Assembly: GCA_905221605.1 (NCBI GenBank)
Contig: CAJNDS010000247.1
Location: forward strand, 744,138 to 808,137
Origin: Symbiodinium natans
Lineage: Eukaryota > Sar > Dinophyceae > Suessiales > Symbiodiniaceae
Direction: 5' to 3'
Length of the DNA: 64,000 nucleotides
Shown here in pieces: positions 26,156-35,075 of this stretch. Within the stretch, counting starts at the first letter, position 1, and each line of letters opens with the position of its first letter. The notes below the pieces were generated by a model that saw only the letters and a list, made by a program, of their open reading frames with translations, was not told the origin of the DNA and searched no databases. The translations under genes were made by a program, and so were the position numbers.

Positions 26156-26425
26156 TTGCGGGTGTTCTTGCAGCTCCAGACAGTCTCACTGAGAGACTTC
26201 CCACACTTCACCAAGCATGTCCACATCTGGCACGTGCAAATTCCAGGTGAGTTGGCTCCGAGGGAATGCCCCTCCCTGAAAAAAGAGCCATTTTTCCAAA
26301 GGCAACCCGTATCCCACAACAGCATCCCCAAACCAAGCCCTAAAGCATCGAGGTGGTTGGGCCATCCCACATGGTGGCACTTGCAAGACAATGTGTGCGC
26401 CAGGCGATGCTCCTGTCAAGCATGA
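26156..26425 (+). CDS. 89-codon frame, unknown protein
   Basis: Reads FLQLQTVSLRDFPHFTKHVH, VQIPGELAPRECPSLKKEPF and SRWLGHPTWWHLQDNVCARR. A minus frame overlaps. Exon limits not resolved. Confidence 0.35.
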   Translation: MRVFLQLQTVSLRDFPHFTKHVHIWHVQIPGELAPRECPSLKKEPFFQRQPVSHNSIPKPSPKASRWLGHPTWWHLQDNVCARRCSCQA

Positions 26426-26580
26426 CATCTTTGGATAGGGGATGTTCTTACGGTTTGCTTTTCATGTTTCGGAAGCTAAAGTGGCGTGAAGATCTGGGAA
26501 GCCATCCGGCGGCGACAGATCCTGGCATTCTCTCCGATTTTGGTGGTAATCGGTACGCTGTTGTTGCCATGCAATCATGA
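26353..26580 (+). CDS. 75-codon frame, unknown protein
   Basis: Reads RQAMLLSSMTSLDRGCSYGL, LFMFRKLKWREDLGSHPAAT and DFGGNRYAVVAMQS. It partly overlaps the previous frame, so a splice between them near 26380-26420 is likely. Confidence 0.35.
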   Translation: MVGPSHMVALARQCVRQAMLLSSMTSLDRGCSYGLLFMFRKLKWREDLGSHPAATDPGILSDFGGNRYAVVAMQS

Positions 26581-26888
26581 TGCCGCATACGTTTTCCTTC
26601 GACGTGCTTGTAGGTAATCTGATACCATGCTGCATTGAGTGCCATGCTTGGTTCGCGGTTCGCAGCTGCACATCATGCAGATGCAGGGTTGAGGGTGCGG
26701 GGTAAGGTTCCGAGACCCTACCAAACACTAAAACTCCCTCCAGCTACCCCAAGCCTGCAGGGTTCACCCAACTGCAAGTGCCCATGAAAGTAGTCCCACA
26801 GCAAAACGTGTCATTTTGTGAGGCTTTACGCCCACCGTTGCCGCACTCCAGTGCCAGGCCTGGCGCGTGGCTCAAAATCTACTATTTG

Positions 26889-27015
26889 CTTAAGAACCCC
26901 CCCCCCCCCAAAAAAAAAAAAAAAAACAACAACAACTAGAGAAGAATAGTCCTTATGTGGCCCTTTTAAGGAAGAATGTCTGTGTGTGTGTGTGTGTGCG
27001 TGTGTGTGCGTGTTT
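26889..27015. repeat. Family L copy 1 with poly-C/poly-A and GT microsatellite
   Basis: TGCTTAAGAACC followed by a C run and an A run, then (GT)n. The start TGCTTAAGAACC plus C run recurs at 47219, so the block behaves as a dispersed repeat. Confidence 0.5.
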
Positions 27016-27082
27016 TTTTGTTGGTGGTTCTTCAGCAACTAGTAGTACTCAGGGTGTAGGGCTGAGGGTTGAGGGTTGCGAG

Positions 27083-27393
27083 CTCGAGGTTCAGGATCGT
27101 GTGCGAGGGACAGCCTTTGAACTTCACATGCCGCCATTAGATAAGTTGAGCACTGCTTGTGTGCCCAGGTTGGTGTCTTCCAGCCGGCCACGTTTTCTTG
27201 CAAAGCTGCCTGCTGCCGCTCGTCGGGGGTTGTAGATTCTTCTCGAACTCGCCATGGTACAAAGATTTCACCACAGGCTCTAGCAGTACGTTCAAAGTCT
27301 ACTCCTTGCTTGAGAATGGCAACGCTGGTAATGTCTGGCACTCATGAAGATGATGGCTGCCTTTGGAGTCAGCTGCCTTTTTGTGTTGAATAA
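27083..27393 (+). CDS. Overlapping + frames, unknown protein
   Basis: The frame ending at 27235 reads GTAFELHMPPLDKLSTACVP and RPRFLAKLPAAARRGL. The frame 27157-27393 reads GVFQPATFSCKAACCRSSGV and SKSTPCLRMATLVMSGTHED. A 100-codon minus frame also spans here. Strand and frame not settled. Confidence 0.3.
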
Positions 27394-27485
27394 ATGGCAG
27401 ATCTTGCCAGTGTTGCAATTCCCTAAAGTGGCCCAGGCGAGGAGCAACCCGAGGACAACACGACCTCCTGTGCTCCCTGCCTTAG

Positions 27486-27577
27486 ATTCTGTATAACACT
27501 CTACAGGATGGAGTTGTGTTCAAGGTCCCAGTACGGCCATTCGAGACTCGTCTGCTGAGAGCCGAGAGCATTGGCAG
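27486..27577 (+). CDS. Exon with AG/GT limits on both sides
   Basis: GCCTTAG|ATTCTG and TTGGCAG|GTATGG bound 92 bases that read ILYNTLQDGVVFKVPVRPFE, then TRLLRAESIGR. Composition is ordinary folded protein. It continues open past the donor for 80 codons, so the GT may be unused. Confidence 0.5.
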
Positions 27578-28201
27578 GTATGGCTGTGCAGATGTGACCA
27601 TATCTTCAAACGCACCAACCATCACCTTCTGCAGCTCTCATGTGAAGCCAAAAACATGTAGAAGTGAACAAGAGCCTCAAACACAAACTCAGTCAATCAT
27701 TGGGCAAGCTTCGCTGAGGGCTGGGGAAGTCTTTGTTCAGCCATTTATTTTCGCACTTGTGTGTCTGTTCTTCCGGATCAGTAAACATGATAGCCCTCTA
27801 CCGACGACCACACCTTGAAAGAAACCTGGAATTGGTTTGCACTTCTTTCCTGAGGGGCATGCGTACTCCTCCGGGGATCTAAGCCCGAAACCTGGCGCTG
27901 GGAATTTACCCTGGGACTTTATTTACATATGTGTCCCGAAACCCTAAACCCTAGAACCCCTATATCCACATATGTCATACATAAATTTGTGTCTTTATTT
28001 ACTTCTCAATATTTAGATCACGTTTAAACATATAGACACACCCCGAACCGCTGTTCTCAAGGTGGCCCTCCCACCTCAGGGCCTTCCCTGCGCTGCGCCG
28101 CTGGGAGTGGGCTTGGCCAAGGCGCCACATGCCCTTTTTTTGGGGGGGGGGGGAGGGGAGGGGGGGGTTTTGGGGGGTTTAGGGTTTAGGGTTAAGGGGG
28201 T

Positions 28202-28615
28202 ATGGGGTCCCCGACCCTGGGAGGAGATCAAGAGAAAGTCGATCTCACTTTCCGGGATCCTGTAGAATTTGCCCGGTTAGGAGACAGGCAATTTGACGCT
28301 TCCAAGACACCATTGCAACTTCATCTTCCAGCCTACCTTTCCGCTTCGCTCCGCGCGTTGCAATTCTACAGTGACTACAGGGGGCCCTGGAGTCGCATGC
28401 CGAGTGTTACCCCAAATCAGAATTCGTATCCTGTGGTTTGGGTTTTCACTGCGATGCTTTTCTGCGATAGTGGAACTTTCGAGAAGGTTTGGGTTGGCCG
28501 TGTCCTTCCTGGTACCAAGATCGCTCCACTCGCTGAAAGCAACAAGAATGCGCCGAGTCTTGACTTTGTAACTGTGAGCCCTAGAGCCGTTAATGGAGAC
28601 CACCCAAACCCCTAA
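28202..28615 (+). CDS. 137-codon frame, unknown protein
   Basis: Reads DQEKVDLTFRDPVEFARLGD, QLHLPAYLSASLRALQFYSD, SYPVVWVFTAMLFCDSGTFE and KNAPSLDFVTVSPRAVNGDH. Convincing composition, but it lies between a G-rich tract (28145-28205) and a C-rich tract (28606-28735), the position predicted for an intron. It may be an exon with the tracts belonging to neighbours, or a retained intronic frame. Confidence 0.35.
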   Translation: MGSPTLGGDQEKVDLTFRDPVEFARLGDRQFDASKTPLQLHLPAYLSASLRALQFYSDYRGPWSRMPSVTPNQNSYPVVWVFTAMLFCDSGTFEKVWVGRVLPGTKIAPLAESNKNAPSLDFVTVSPRAVNGDHPNP

Positions 28616-28735
28616 ACCCTAAACCCCGAAGCCTAAACCATAAACCCGAAACCCTAAACCCTAAACCCTAAAACCTAAAACCTAAACCCTAAACCCTAAA
28701 CCCTAAACTAAACCCTAACCCTAAACCCTAGAGCC
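28606..28735. repeat. C-rich telomere-like tract
   Basis: CCCTAAAC units with CCCGAAGC, CCTAAAAC and CCCTAAAC variants over about 130 bases. Confidence 0.85.
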
Positions 28736-28845
28736 CCTTAATGAAGACCACTGCGTCGAGACGCGAGGACCCAAGCTGCCGGGAGGGGTTCCAGATCCCC
28801 ATCGGCCAGCGATGTCGCCCTGCCTGCCTTGAGGGCCCGGGGCCC

Positions 28846-29405
28846 TGAACCATACAAGGCGTTCTGTACCTGGTTGGTACTACTATAGTTGCTATTCCGA
28901 CCCTACAAGGCGGTCTGTGGGGGTTTCCGAAAATAGCGGGTACCTTGTTACTTATTGGGGTCCTTATTGTAGGGGATCCTAGTAAGGTCCTAGTATTTGG
29001 GGGCTTTGTGTTAGGGGTTACATGAGTAGTTGTGTGGGGGTTTCCGAAAATAGCGGTACCTTGTGGGTCCTTATAAGGGGATCCTAGTAGTTGGGGGTCT
29101 TTTTTGGGGGTCCCTTTTTTCGTAAACTCCCTCCCATACAATCTGGGCGTTATATGCCTGGTTAGTATCGGGGCCTACATTTTCAGAATAAGGTTTTTGG
29201 GGGGTCAGAATTAGAACAGGGTTTTTGAGGGGTCATACAATAATGTATATGGGGGTGATAAGGGAATACTGCTAGTAGTTACTCCGACCCTACAAGGCGT
29301 TCTGTGGGGGTTTCGGGAAATGGGGGTTCCTCATAAGGGTCCTTATCGTAAGGTTCTTTGGGGGTCTCTATTGGGGGTCCCTAATCTTCCTAAACTCCCA
29401 TATAC
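28846..29405. mobile_element. Cluster of MITE family D copies (3 or more)
   Basis: Copies start at TGTGGGGGTTTCCGAAAATA (28911 and 29032) and TGTGGGGGTTTCGGGAAATG (29302), and end in AAACTCCCTCCCATAC or AAACTCCCATATACC. The lead-in CCGACCCTACAAGGCG occurs at 28897 and 29283, so element plus flank was duplicated. The region is non-coding. Confidence 0.6.
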
Positions 29406-30018
29406 CTGGTTAGATCTCGAAAGATATTGTCTTTTCAAGATGCAGACCGGACTCGTATTCTGTTTGAGAGTAGTTGTTGGAGACGTGGGCCGGAAGTGCC
29501 TCAGAGGTTACGAGCCGACGGTGGCCGTGCTCCGATGCAACGCAAGTGGCACAGGCTAGGTGGGGAGGGACTCTGAGGTCCTCTTGCACTCTATTATTTC
29601 CATGCAAAATCTATAGTGACTGTAACCTCATGTCTACTTAAGCACAGAAGAAGGTTCGCTGATCCACAGTGAAGGTTTAGCAAGTTTAGCCTGATGTTGA
29701 GCCCCATGAGGCGGACCATTCAGGAAGTCTCCCGTTGCTTGATACTAAGAGCTCTGACAGGGGGCGAGTAGGATCGCAAAGTGCTTTGGTCTTTGGGGCT
29801 CCCCTTTGCAGGTGAGCTGTCGCCAGCAACCTTCCGATGCTGCTTGGCGTCTCACTCATGCCAATCGGTCCAAGCACGTTCTGAAACTCCGGAAGCCCGG
29901 TACTCTAGGATTTCTGCGACCAGGCACCCTTTACCCACCTAGCCTTGTAGTATAGGCTTTGAGAAACGTTGTCCAAGAGAGCAAGAGGGTAGAGAGTAGA
30001 GCGAGGTGCCTTGCCACA

Positions 30019-30123
30019 TATGGGGCTTTCCGGAAGTAGGGGGCGGGGGTACCTTGTTGGAGTCCTTATTATAAGGAAATTCTAGCATCTGGTGGTACTT
30101 AGGGTCCCCTATTTTCGCAAACA
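30019..30123. mobile_element. MITE family D, copy 5, with target duplication
   Basis: TATGGGGCTTTCCGGAAG on the left and CCCTATTTTCGCAAACA on the right. It is flanked by TTGCCACA (30011) and TTGCCACC (30124), a 7-of-8 direct repeat. It lies just before an exon. Confidence 0.6.
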
Positions 30124-30137
30124 TTGCCACCAGCCAG

Positions 30138-30218
30138 GCCAGCGCATTATTGCGAACTCGTCGGGCTCGGAGGAGAACAATGGCCCGGACGGCGGCGAGT
30201 GGGGTGCTTATCTGGCTG
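30138..30218 (+). CDS. Exon between two MITEs
   Basis: After CACCAGCCAG (AG 30136-30137), the frame reads IIANSSGSEENNGPDGGEWG and AYLAG. MITE D ends 13 bases upstream and MITE C begins at its 3' end. Acidic, Gly/Asn-rich. If MITE C copy 1 is removed at GT 30204 / AG 30298, the frame continues WGAYRGGGG. Confidence 0.5.
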
Positions 30219-30297
30219 GTTCTTAGTAGGGAATGAGGGAATGAGGTAGCCGGGTACCCTATGTAATTGTAGAGCCTTCATTCCCTACTAAGGACCA
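30211..30297. mobile_element. MITE family C, copy 1, inside an exon
   Basis: Contains TGGTTCTTAGTAGGGAATGA and CATTCCCTACTAAGGACCA as inverted arms. GGTGCTTA occurs at 30203-30210 and again at 30298-30305. GT at 30204-30205 and AG at 30297-30298 would excise 95 bases and restore the single GGTGCTTA exactly. Confidence 0.65.
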
Positions 30298-30589
30298 GGT
30301 GCTTACAGAGGGGGTGGGGGTTTGCAAGGCTGCTTGAGTGCGTGATATCCCAAAACTCCAAGCAGTACCGATCAGTAATGTTTACATCTAATAGGGTTTG
30401 GGACGTTTGGGACTTCTCGGGGTGTAGACGTTGCGTTTTCAGACGTGGGGTTCTGAGTCTCTGGTGGGACCCGATTGAGTTGGCAGTGCGAAAGGATGCA
30501 GCCTCAAGATCCGCTCAGATCGCGTGTCCCAAATTCACCATGCGAATATCTGCCTTTTAAGAATTGAGAGTGATATCGTGTGTGTGTGT

Positions 30590-30692
30590 GTAATCAATGA
30601 ACAGAGGAAAGAAATACATACATACATCCATACATCCATACATCCATCCATACTGTATATATATATATATATATGTGTAAATGAATGAAAAT
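30590..30692. repeat. CATA/AT microsatellite region
   Basis: (CATA)n and CCATACAT repeats followed by (AT)n. Confidence 0.8.
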
Positions 30693-30837
30693 TTATATAT
30701 AATATTGCGGGCCAGTTGGGTCCAGAAAAGCACGTTGCCTCGGAGGTCGGCGGGCCTCTTCTTGGTCCATGCAGAGCTTCGTGAGCTGCTCAGCCCTTGC
30801 CTGCTCAGGTTGAGCATGAAGCCGTTGGGATATGGGG
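30681..30837 (+). CDS. Exon, Leu-rich helix
   Basis: The frame reads LVHAELRELLSPCLLRLSMK and PLGYG. It ends TATGGGG|GTTTGGG, a telomere-like intron start in which MITE A copy 4 is inserted. Confidence 0.4.
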
Positions 30838-30844
30838 GTTTGGG

Positions 30845-30945
30845 TTGGGATGTTCCCCCTTACACTAACAGTCCTTAATATGGATTCTAGTACCCCCTGT
30901 TAGAATCCCTATGAAGGACTGTTCGTATAAGGGTTAACATTTCAA
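30845..30945. mobile_element. MITE family A, copy 4, perfect 8-base duplication
   Basis: TTGGGATGTTCCCCCTTACA and TATAAGGGTTAACATTTCAA ends, with GGTTTGGG on both sides (30837-30844 and 30946-30953). GT at 30838-30839 and AG at 30945-30946 would remove it and leave one GGTTTGGG. Confidence 0.7.
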
Positions 30946-30964
30946 GGTTTGGGGTTTAAGTAGG

Positions 30965-32250
30965 GTGTGGAGGCCAGATCGGGCTGGGGGGGGGTGGGAG
31001 CGGGCTCGAGTTCAGGCACATTTTGACCTCTTCCTAGCTGGACAGCAGGCGTTTGGGCAGTGGTCCTTGGCGTTCGCAAGATCGAAGCGAATAGCTTCCA
31101 CCATCTACGCAGAATGCACCCAATTTGTGTGTCAACAGCCTCGTTGAAAACCTTGTTCTACGCCATTCCTCTGCAGAACTCGGAATCTATGCCGCTCTGG
31201 GATGATTCAACATGTCCTGTCAGGTTAATATCGAATGGAATCCTCATTACAACCCGTCGTGGGGAATGTTTCAGGCTATATTACTTCTTGACTCAAGGCC
31301 CGAAACCTCTTGTCTCGGAAGGTCTGGACATCTTCCCGGTGAGTCTGAACACTCCAGCCTCTGTCAGCACCTTATTCATGTTTTTTCTCAAAGGGGTATT
31401 TAGTTTCTGTTGCACTCTTCCGGGCAGACTGTCAGGTTGCTCCCCTCGATAGGCCCTGCGCCAACTGCAGTTGCAAAGACCCCGCGCAAGCAACCTTCGC
31501 ACAGGAATGTAACATTTTCAACTCAAGGCAGGTTGGCGCAAAACCTATCATGTGATCTGAGTAAAATGCTTGCAGTCAGAGTTCACTGGTCTGCAGTGTT
31601 GCTAAAAGGGGTGTGCTGCGCGACCTTGGCGAAGCTGACCTTCCGAATGTTGTCATCACTACGGTCTGCGCAGAACTGGTCAGTGCCTTTTGGGCAGAAA
31701 GGTTTTGGACAGCAAAAGGCATCGGACAATTGTTCCCCGGGTGCTACCAGATGGTGCCATTGACGTGTGCCAAGGGCTGCATTTGTCCGTGACGGTTGAA
31801 AGTCCTGGCGCCAGGGCTGCTTCCATGAGCACATGGGGAAGCTCGCTCTCCTGCTAAGCAAAAGGTTTCCAGCCTTTGCCCAAGAAGTTTGAGCCGGTAG
31901 CCTTCATTGGAAAGAACTTGGCCTTTCCATGACAGAGCACAGTGTACCTCCGAGCACTCCGACCCGAAAGACGTGCTGTCACTGGCATCAGCAGTTCGAA
32001 AAGCTTGCTGCGTTGGATGCCAGGCGAAGTTTGAAGATTGTCGAAATGCCATCGGGAGGGATGCACCACCACATTGTAGGTTGCAAGGACAGCGCAGTTC
32101 TCAGAAGTGCCAGTTCGAAAATCCGGTATACTGCCTTAGGTCTATCCTGCAGACCTGTCGACATGCGACGAGCATTTGAACGGCCAATCTACGGGGGTGA
32201 ACCATGACATTCCTCCAGTATTCTGGCAGACTGCTATCCTGATGCATCCT
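30965..32250 (+). CDS. Stretch with several long + frames, exons unresolved
   Basis: Frames at 31060-31452 (130 codons; ICVSTASLKTLFYAIPLQNS), 31410-31763 (117 codons; VHWSAVLLKGVCCATLAKLT) and 31907-32179 (90 codons; ECRNAIG-type basic sequence) overlap in turn. Likely AG/GT pairs are plentiful and I could not pick a consistent chain. No MITE or telomere-like tract interrupts this 1.3 kb. Confidence 0.3.
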
Positions 32251-32621
32251 GGAGTGAAGCTTTGACGACGTTCACAAGAATGAGACAGACCTTGCGCTCA
32301 TAAGCCGGTGGACCTTAAGACCCTTGAACGATCCAACGGCTCTTTAGGCCCCAAAACTTACTTATTAAGACTGAGGGCTCAAAAGGCTTCAATTGAAGCC
32401 TACAACTCAAAGCCAAAGCCCCATAGCGTCCATGTTAGGGTTCTTGCTGCAGCTAGTTTTGACAATCTTACTCGTAGGGCAGTGGGGCCTACAAATATGT
32501 GTGTATATACATATATATATATACATATACTTATATTTATTTATATTTTGTCTTTTAATTTGAAAGGTTCGAAGCCTCACTCTTTCAGGCTAGGGCTTCA
32601 GGGGCTTCGAGTAAGCTTGAG

Positions 32622-32742
32622 GTCCTGGCTGAGCTGCCCGTTGCGCGCGCCGCCCTTCGCGCGGCCTCCAGCGCCGATGCACTCCGGGGGGCCGCGGCCG
32701 CTGCCTTGCGAACACCGGAGGAGCAGGCAAGGCTTGCGGAGG
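32622..32742 (+). CDS. Ala-rich exon, 5' side of the best-resolved telomere-like intron
   Basis: After AAGCTTGAG, the frame reads LAELPVARAALRAASSADAL, RGAAAAALRTPEEQARLAEG. Strongly coding: Ala-rich amphipathic helix, about 70 percent GC. It ends GCGGAGG|GTTTGAGG with one codon base over; the next exon opens in the matching phase. Helical proteins of this kind often form coiled coils or scaffolds; no family assigned. Confidence 0.6.
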
Positions 32743-32992
32743 GTTTGAGGGCTTGAGGGTTTTGAGGGTGTTGAGGGGTTGAAGGCTTGAGGGTTTTGAG
32801 GGTTTTGGGGTTTTGATGGTTTTGAGGGTGTGAGGGCTTAAGGGCTTGAGGGCTTGAGGGTTTTGAGGGTTTTGAGGGCTTGAGGGCTTGAGGGCTTGGG
32901 GGGGATTCAGGGTTTTGGATTGGGTTTTGTTGAGGGTGCGGTGCTGTTGTTGGGGTTTAGGGCTTCCTAACCCTAAACCCTAATCCTTTTAG
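32743..32992. other. Intron bounded by telomere-like repeats
   Basis: 250 bases starting GTTTGAGGGCTTGAGGG and ending CCCTAAACCCTAATCC then TTTTAG. The first 210 bases are G-rich variants (GGGCTTGAGGGTTTTGA), the last 25 are C-rich, so the two ends can pair. Splicing keeps the frame open on both sides. Confidence 0.6.
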
Positions 32993-33109
32993 GGCTGGAG
33001 GGTCCGGCCAGGCGGGGAAGTCGGAGGCTCGGACTCTCTAAGCCTCATCTAGTCCTCTTTTCTTTGACATTGCCATTCCTGGCTTTAGTTGAAAGGGCTT
33101 ATGTGTGGG
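32993..33109 (+). CDS. Exon, 3' side of the telomere-like intron, with hydrophobic stretch
   Basis: In the phase set by the upstream exon it reads GLEGPARRGSRRLGLSKPHL, then VLFSLTLPFLALVERAYVW. A basic patch precedes a likely membrane or signal-anchor helix. It ends GTGTGGG|GTTTAGGG at the next G-rich tract. Another frame stops early (TAA at 33047). Confidence 0.5.
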
Positions 33110-33264
33110 GTTTAGGGTTTAGGGTTTCGGGTTTAGGGTTTAGGGTTTAGGGTCTTCATCGTAAACCAGCCAGATCCAGACCCTTCTATCCTTCCAAGAC
33201 CATCCCCCCAAGCAATCTCAAGTACTGTGTGCCATGACGGGGCCCGTGTGCCCATGCAGAAAAG

Positions 33265-33409
33265 GCTTACTGTTGGTTAGCAGGGAATGGGGGACTGAGA
33301 TACCCTATATAATCCTTTCAAGGGTATATATATCTATAATCATATTATATATATTTATATTTATATTATAGGGCCCTAATTCCTTCAATCCCTGACAGTC
33401 AACAGTAAG
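33265..33409. mobile_element. MITE family C, copy 2
   Basis: CTTACTGTTGGTTAGCAGGG pairs with CCCTGACAGTCAACAGTAAG. An (AT)-rich centre makes a long hairpin (ATATATATCTATAATC and so on). It ends CAACAG|T, directly before the next exon. Confidence 0.7.
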
Positions 33410-33490
33410 AAGGTGGCCGTGGTCCTTCACGGCCAGGGCAGCAACATCTCCCGGCGTCTGGCAGAAAGCGAAGAGGCTGCCCCGCATCGA
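33406..33490 (+). CDS. Exon between MITE C and an inverted-repeat element
   Basis: The frame reads KKVAVVLHGQGSNISRRLAE, then SEEAAPHRT, starting at the AG that ends MITE C. It looks like the edge of an alpha/beta domain (VAVVLHGQGSN), but is too short to assign. Confidence 0.5.
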
Positions 33491-33643
33491 ACTCATCCCC
33501 TCCCCCTAATATTGAACCCCCCCTTTACCCCCTAGTAGCAAATACACCTCCCCCCCCCCCTCCCCCCCTCAAAAATTGCGATATCTGTAATGGGAGTATT
33601 TAATATTAGGGGGTAGGAGGGGTGTAATATTCGGAGGAGGGGA
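33491..33643. mobile_element. Inverted-repeat element, family I (single copy)
   Basis: ATCCCCTCCCCCTAATATTG on the left and TAATATTCGGAGGAGGGGAT on the right, plus an inner TAATATTAGGGGGTAGGAGG. A 10-base C run lies inside. Confidence 0.65.
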
Positions 33644-34093
33644 TTACGTCGAACCCGAGCTGTCAGTCATAGGTTGGATTGTCTACAGACCGTGGGCTCG
33701 CAACCAAGCGGATGAAACGATGTTAGGCATCCGAGCAGCAAGCTGCTCTGTTGATCAGTGTAGAGATTATCCGATGATCTAAATGAAACGGGTCAAGCAT
33801 GAATCTGGAAGACTGCAGAGAGGCCATCAATGTCGAAATCGCACCTCGAACCACAGCACTTTCTCGCCGAAAGGTTCTATCGAACCTCACGCTCTACAGC
33901 CTGTTTCTAGGCCAAAGCAATGCCACGGAGGCGTGATCACTTGTCCTTGCGCTTGCGCGAGTTTCGACGCGAGGTCTTGCCTGTCATGTAGCAGATGCAC
34001 TGGAAGGTTTGTGATTATAGAAGCACTCTTGTCAGGAAAGACTGAAGACCCTGCTTCACACGGGTCACCGGAACGGTGCGTGAAACTTGAATC

Positions 34094-34462
34094 TTGAAGA
34101 CAACGCTTCCAAAACATGTGCGCACTGCTGGCTTCCGCGGCAGACAGAAGCTGGCTCGAATCCTTGGCTCGCCTCCCCAGCTCGTTTCCATGCTGCTCTC
34201 GCGTGTCGATACCTTATCTGACTCCGAGAGCGAGGACAGCAACGAGAAGAAGCCACATCCACACGGGGGCCTCACCCGCGCCGAGATCACGAAGCAAACC
34301 ATTCAGAAAACGCAGGCCGAGCTGGCGCGCAAGATGAAGAAGCTCCGGGAGGACAAAGAGAAAGCCAAGCTGGCAGCGCAGCGCAAGGCCAAGGCCAAGA
34401 AGGAGTTGGAGAAGAAGGTGAGGGCTGGCAAAAGGGCCGAAAAGGCCCTCCGAAACTTCTGA
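34094..34462 (+). CDS. Lys/Glu-rich coiled-coil C-terminus
   Basis: 122-codon frame. From about residue 40 it is clearly protein: SRVDTLSDSESEDSNEKKPH, then TRAEITKQTIQKTQAELARK, MKKLREDKEKAKLAAQRKAK and RAGKRAEKALRNF before TGA. An acidic Ser/Glu patch (a good casein kinase target) is followed by a long basic coiled coil with heptad-like spacing. Such tails occur in nucleolar and RNA-binding proteins; no specific family can be named. The upstream third may belong to an intron. The high charge and clean stop make this one of the best coding calls in the window. Confidence 0.6.
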   Translation: MKTTLPKHVRTAGFRGRQKLARILGSPPQLVSMLLSRVDTLSDSESEDSNEKKPHPHGGLTRAEITKQTIQKTQAELARKMKKLREDKEKAKLAAQRKAKAKKELEKKVRAGKRAEKALRNF

Positions 34463-34598
34463 GTTCTGAGGTGCTCTGTGCGCCTCAGAGTTTCTGAGTT
34501 TCTGAAGGGGGTACAATCTGTTTGTCCAGCAGGGGATTATGACCGGGCGCGGGCGTGAGCAGTTGAAGTTGGATGGGAAGTTTCAGCGCGCAGTCGCG

Positions 34599-34762
34599 CG
34601 CAGTCTCTCTCTCTCTCTCCCACATGCACTCACAGACACACACCAGAGACAGAAAGAGACAGAAAGAGACAGAGAGAGACAGAGAGAGACAGAGAGAGAC
34701 AGAGAGAGATGGACAGACGCAGACAGACAGTCACACTCACACAAAGACTCTCACAAGCACAC
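34599..34762. repeat. CT then AGAGAC/ACAGAG simple-repeat tract
   Basis: A (CT)n run, then GAGACAGAAAGAGACAG-type hexamer and decamer repeats to about 34720, then CACACA sequence. Frames across it are artefacts. Confidence 0.85.
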
Positions 34763-34839
34763 ACAGACAAACATCCTCTTCATCCCTCGACCCTTTCACG
34801 CCTCCGCGTCACATGGTCACACGGATTCCTGCTTGCCAG

Positions 34840-34903
34840 GCCGTGCTGCAGATCCAGGAGCTCGTGGCGGGTGGCAGCCCAGCTCTGCTCTTCGAGGCGG
34901 AGG
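34840..34903 (+). CDS. Exon bracketed by complementary simple repeats
   Basis: After GCTTGCCAG, the frame reads AVLQIQELVAGGSPALLFEA, then E. It ends GGCGGAG|GGTTTTCC (GT 34904). A GA-rich tract lies on the left and a CT-rich tract on the right. Typical helical coding sequence, GC-rich. Confidence 0.55.
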
Positions 34904-34984
34904 GTTTTCCTTTTTTTTTCTGTTTTGCTGCAGGCACTGCATGCAAAGGGGGAGGATGGCTAAAGGGTCTTTGGATTTCTAATC

Positions 34985-35075
34985 GCTCTCAGAGCCTCTC
35001 CCTCTCTCTCTCGCTGTCTTTTTTCGTCTCACTCTCTGTCTCGCTGTCTCTCTGCCTCTCTGCCTCTCTGTCTTT
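34985..35075. repeat. CTCTCTGTCTC simple-repeat tract
   Basis: Pyrimidine-rich array complementary to the GACAGAGAGA array at 34650-34715. Confidence 0.85.

Noticed and set aside
34214..34516. Minus frame of 100 codons, Leu-rich
   Set aside because: It is the shadow of the Lys/Glu-rich + frame (AAG and GAG read backwards give Leu), which ends at a clean TGA.
34539..34982. + frames of 147 and 203 codons through the GA/CT repeats
   Set aside because: Mostly Arg/Glu/Thr and Ser/Leu from simple repeats; only the 64-base exon 34840-34903 within them is kept.
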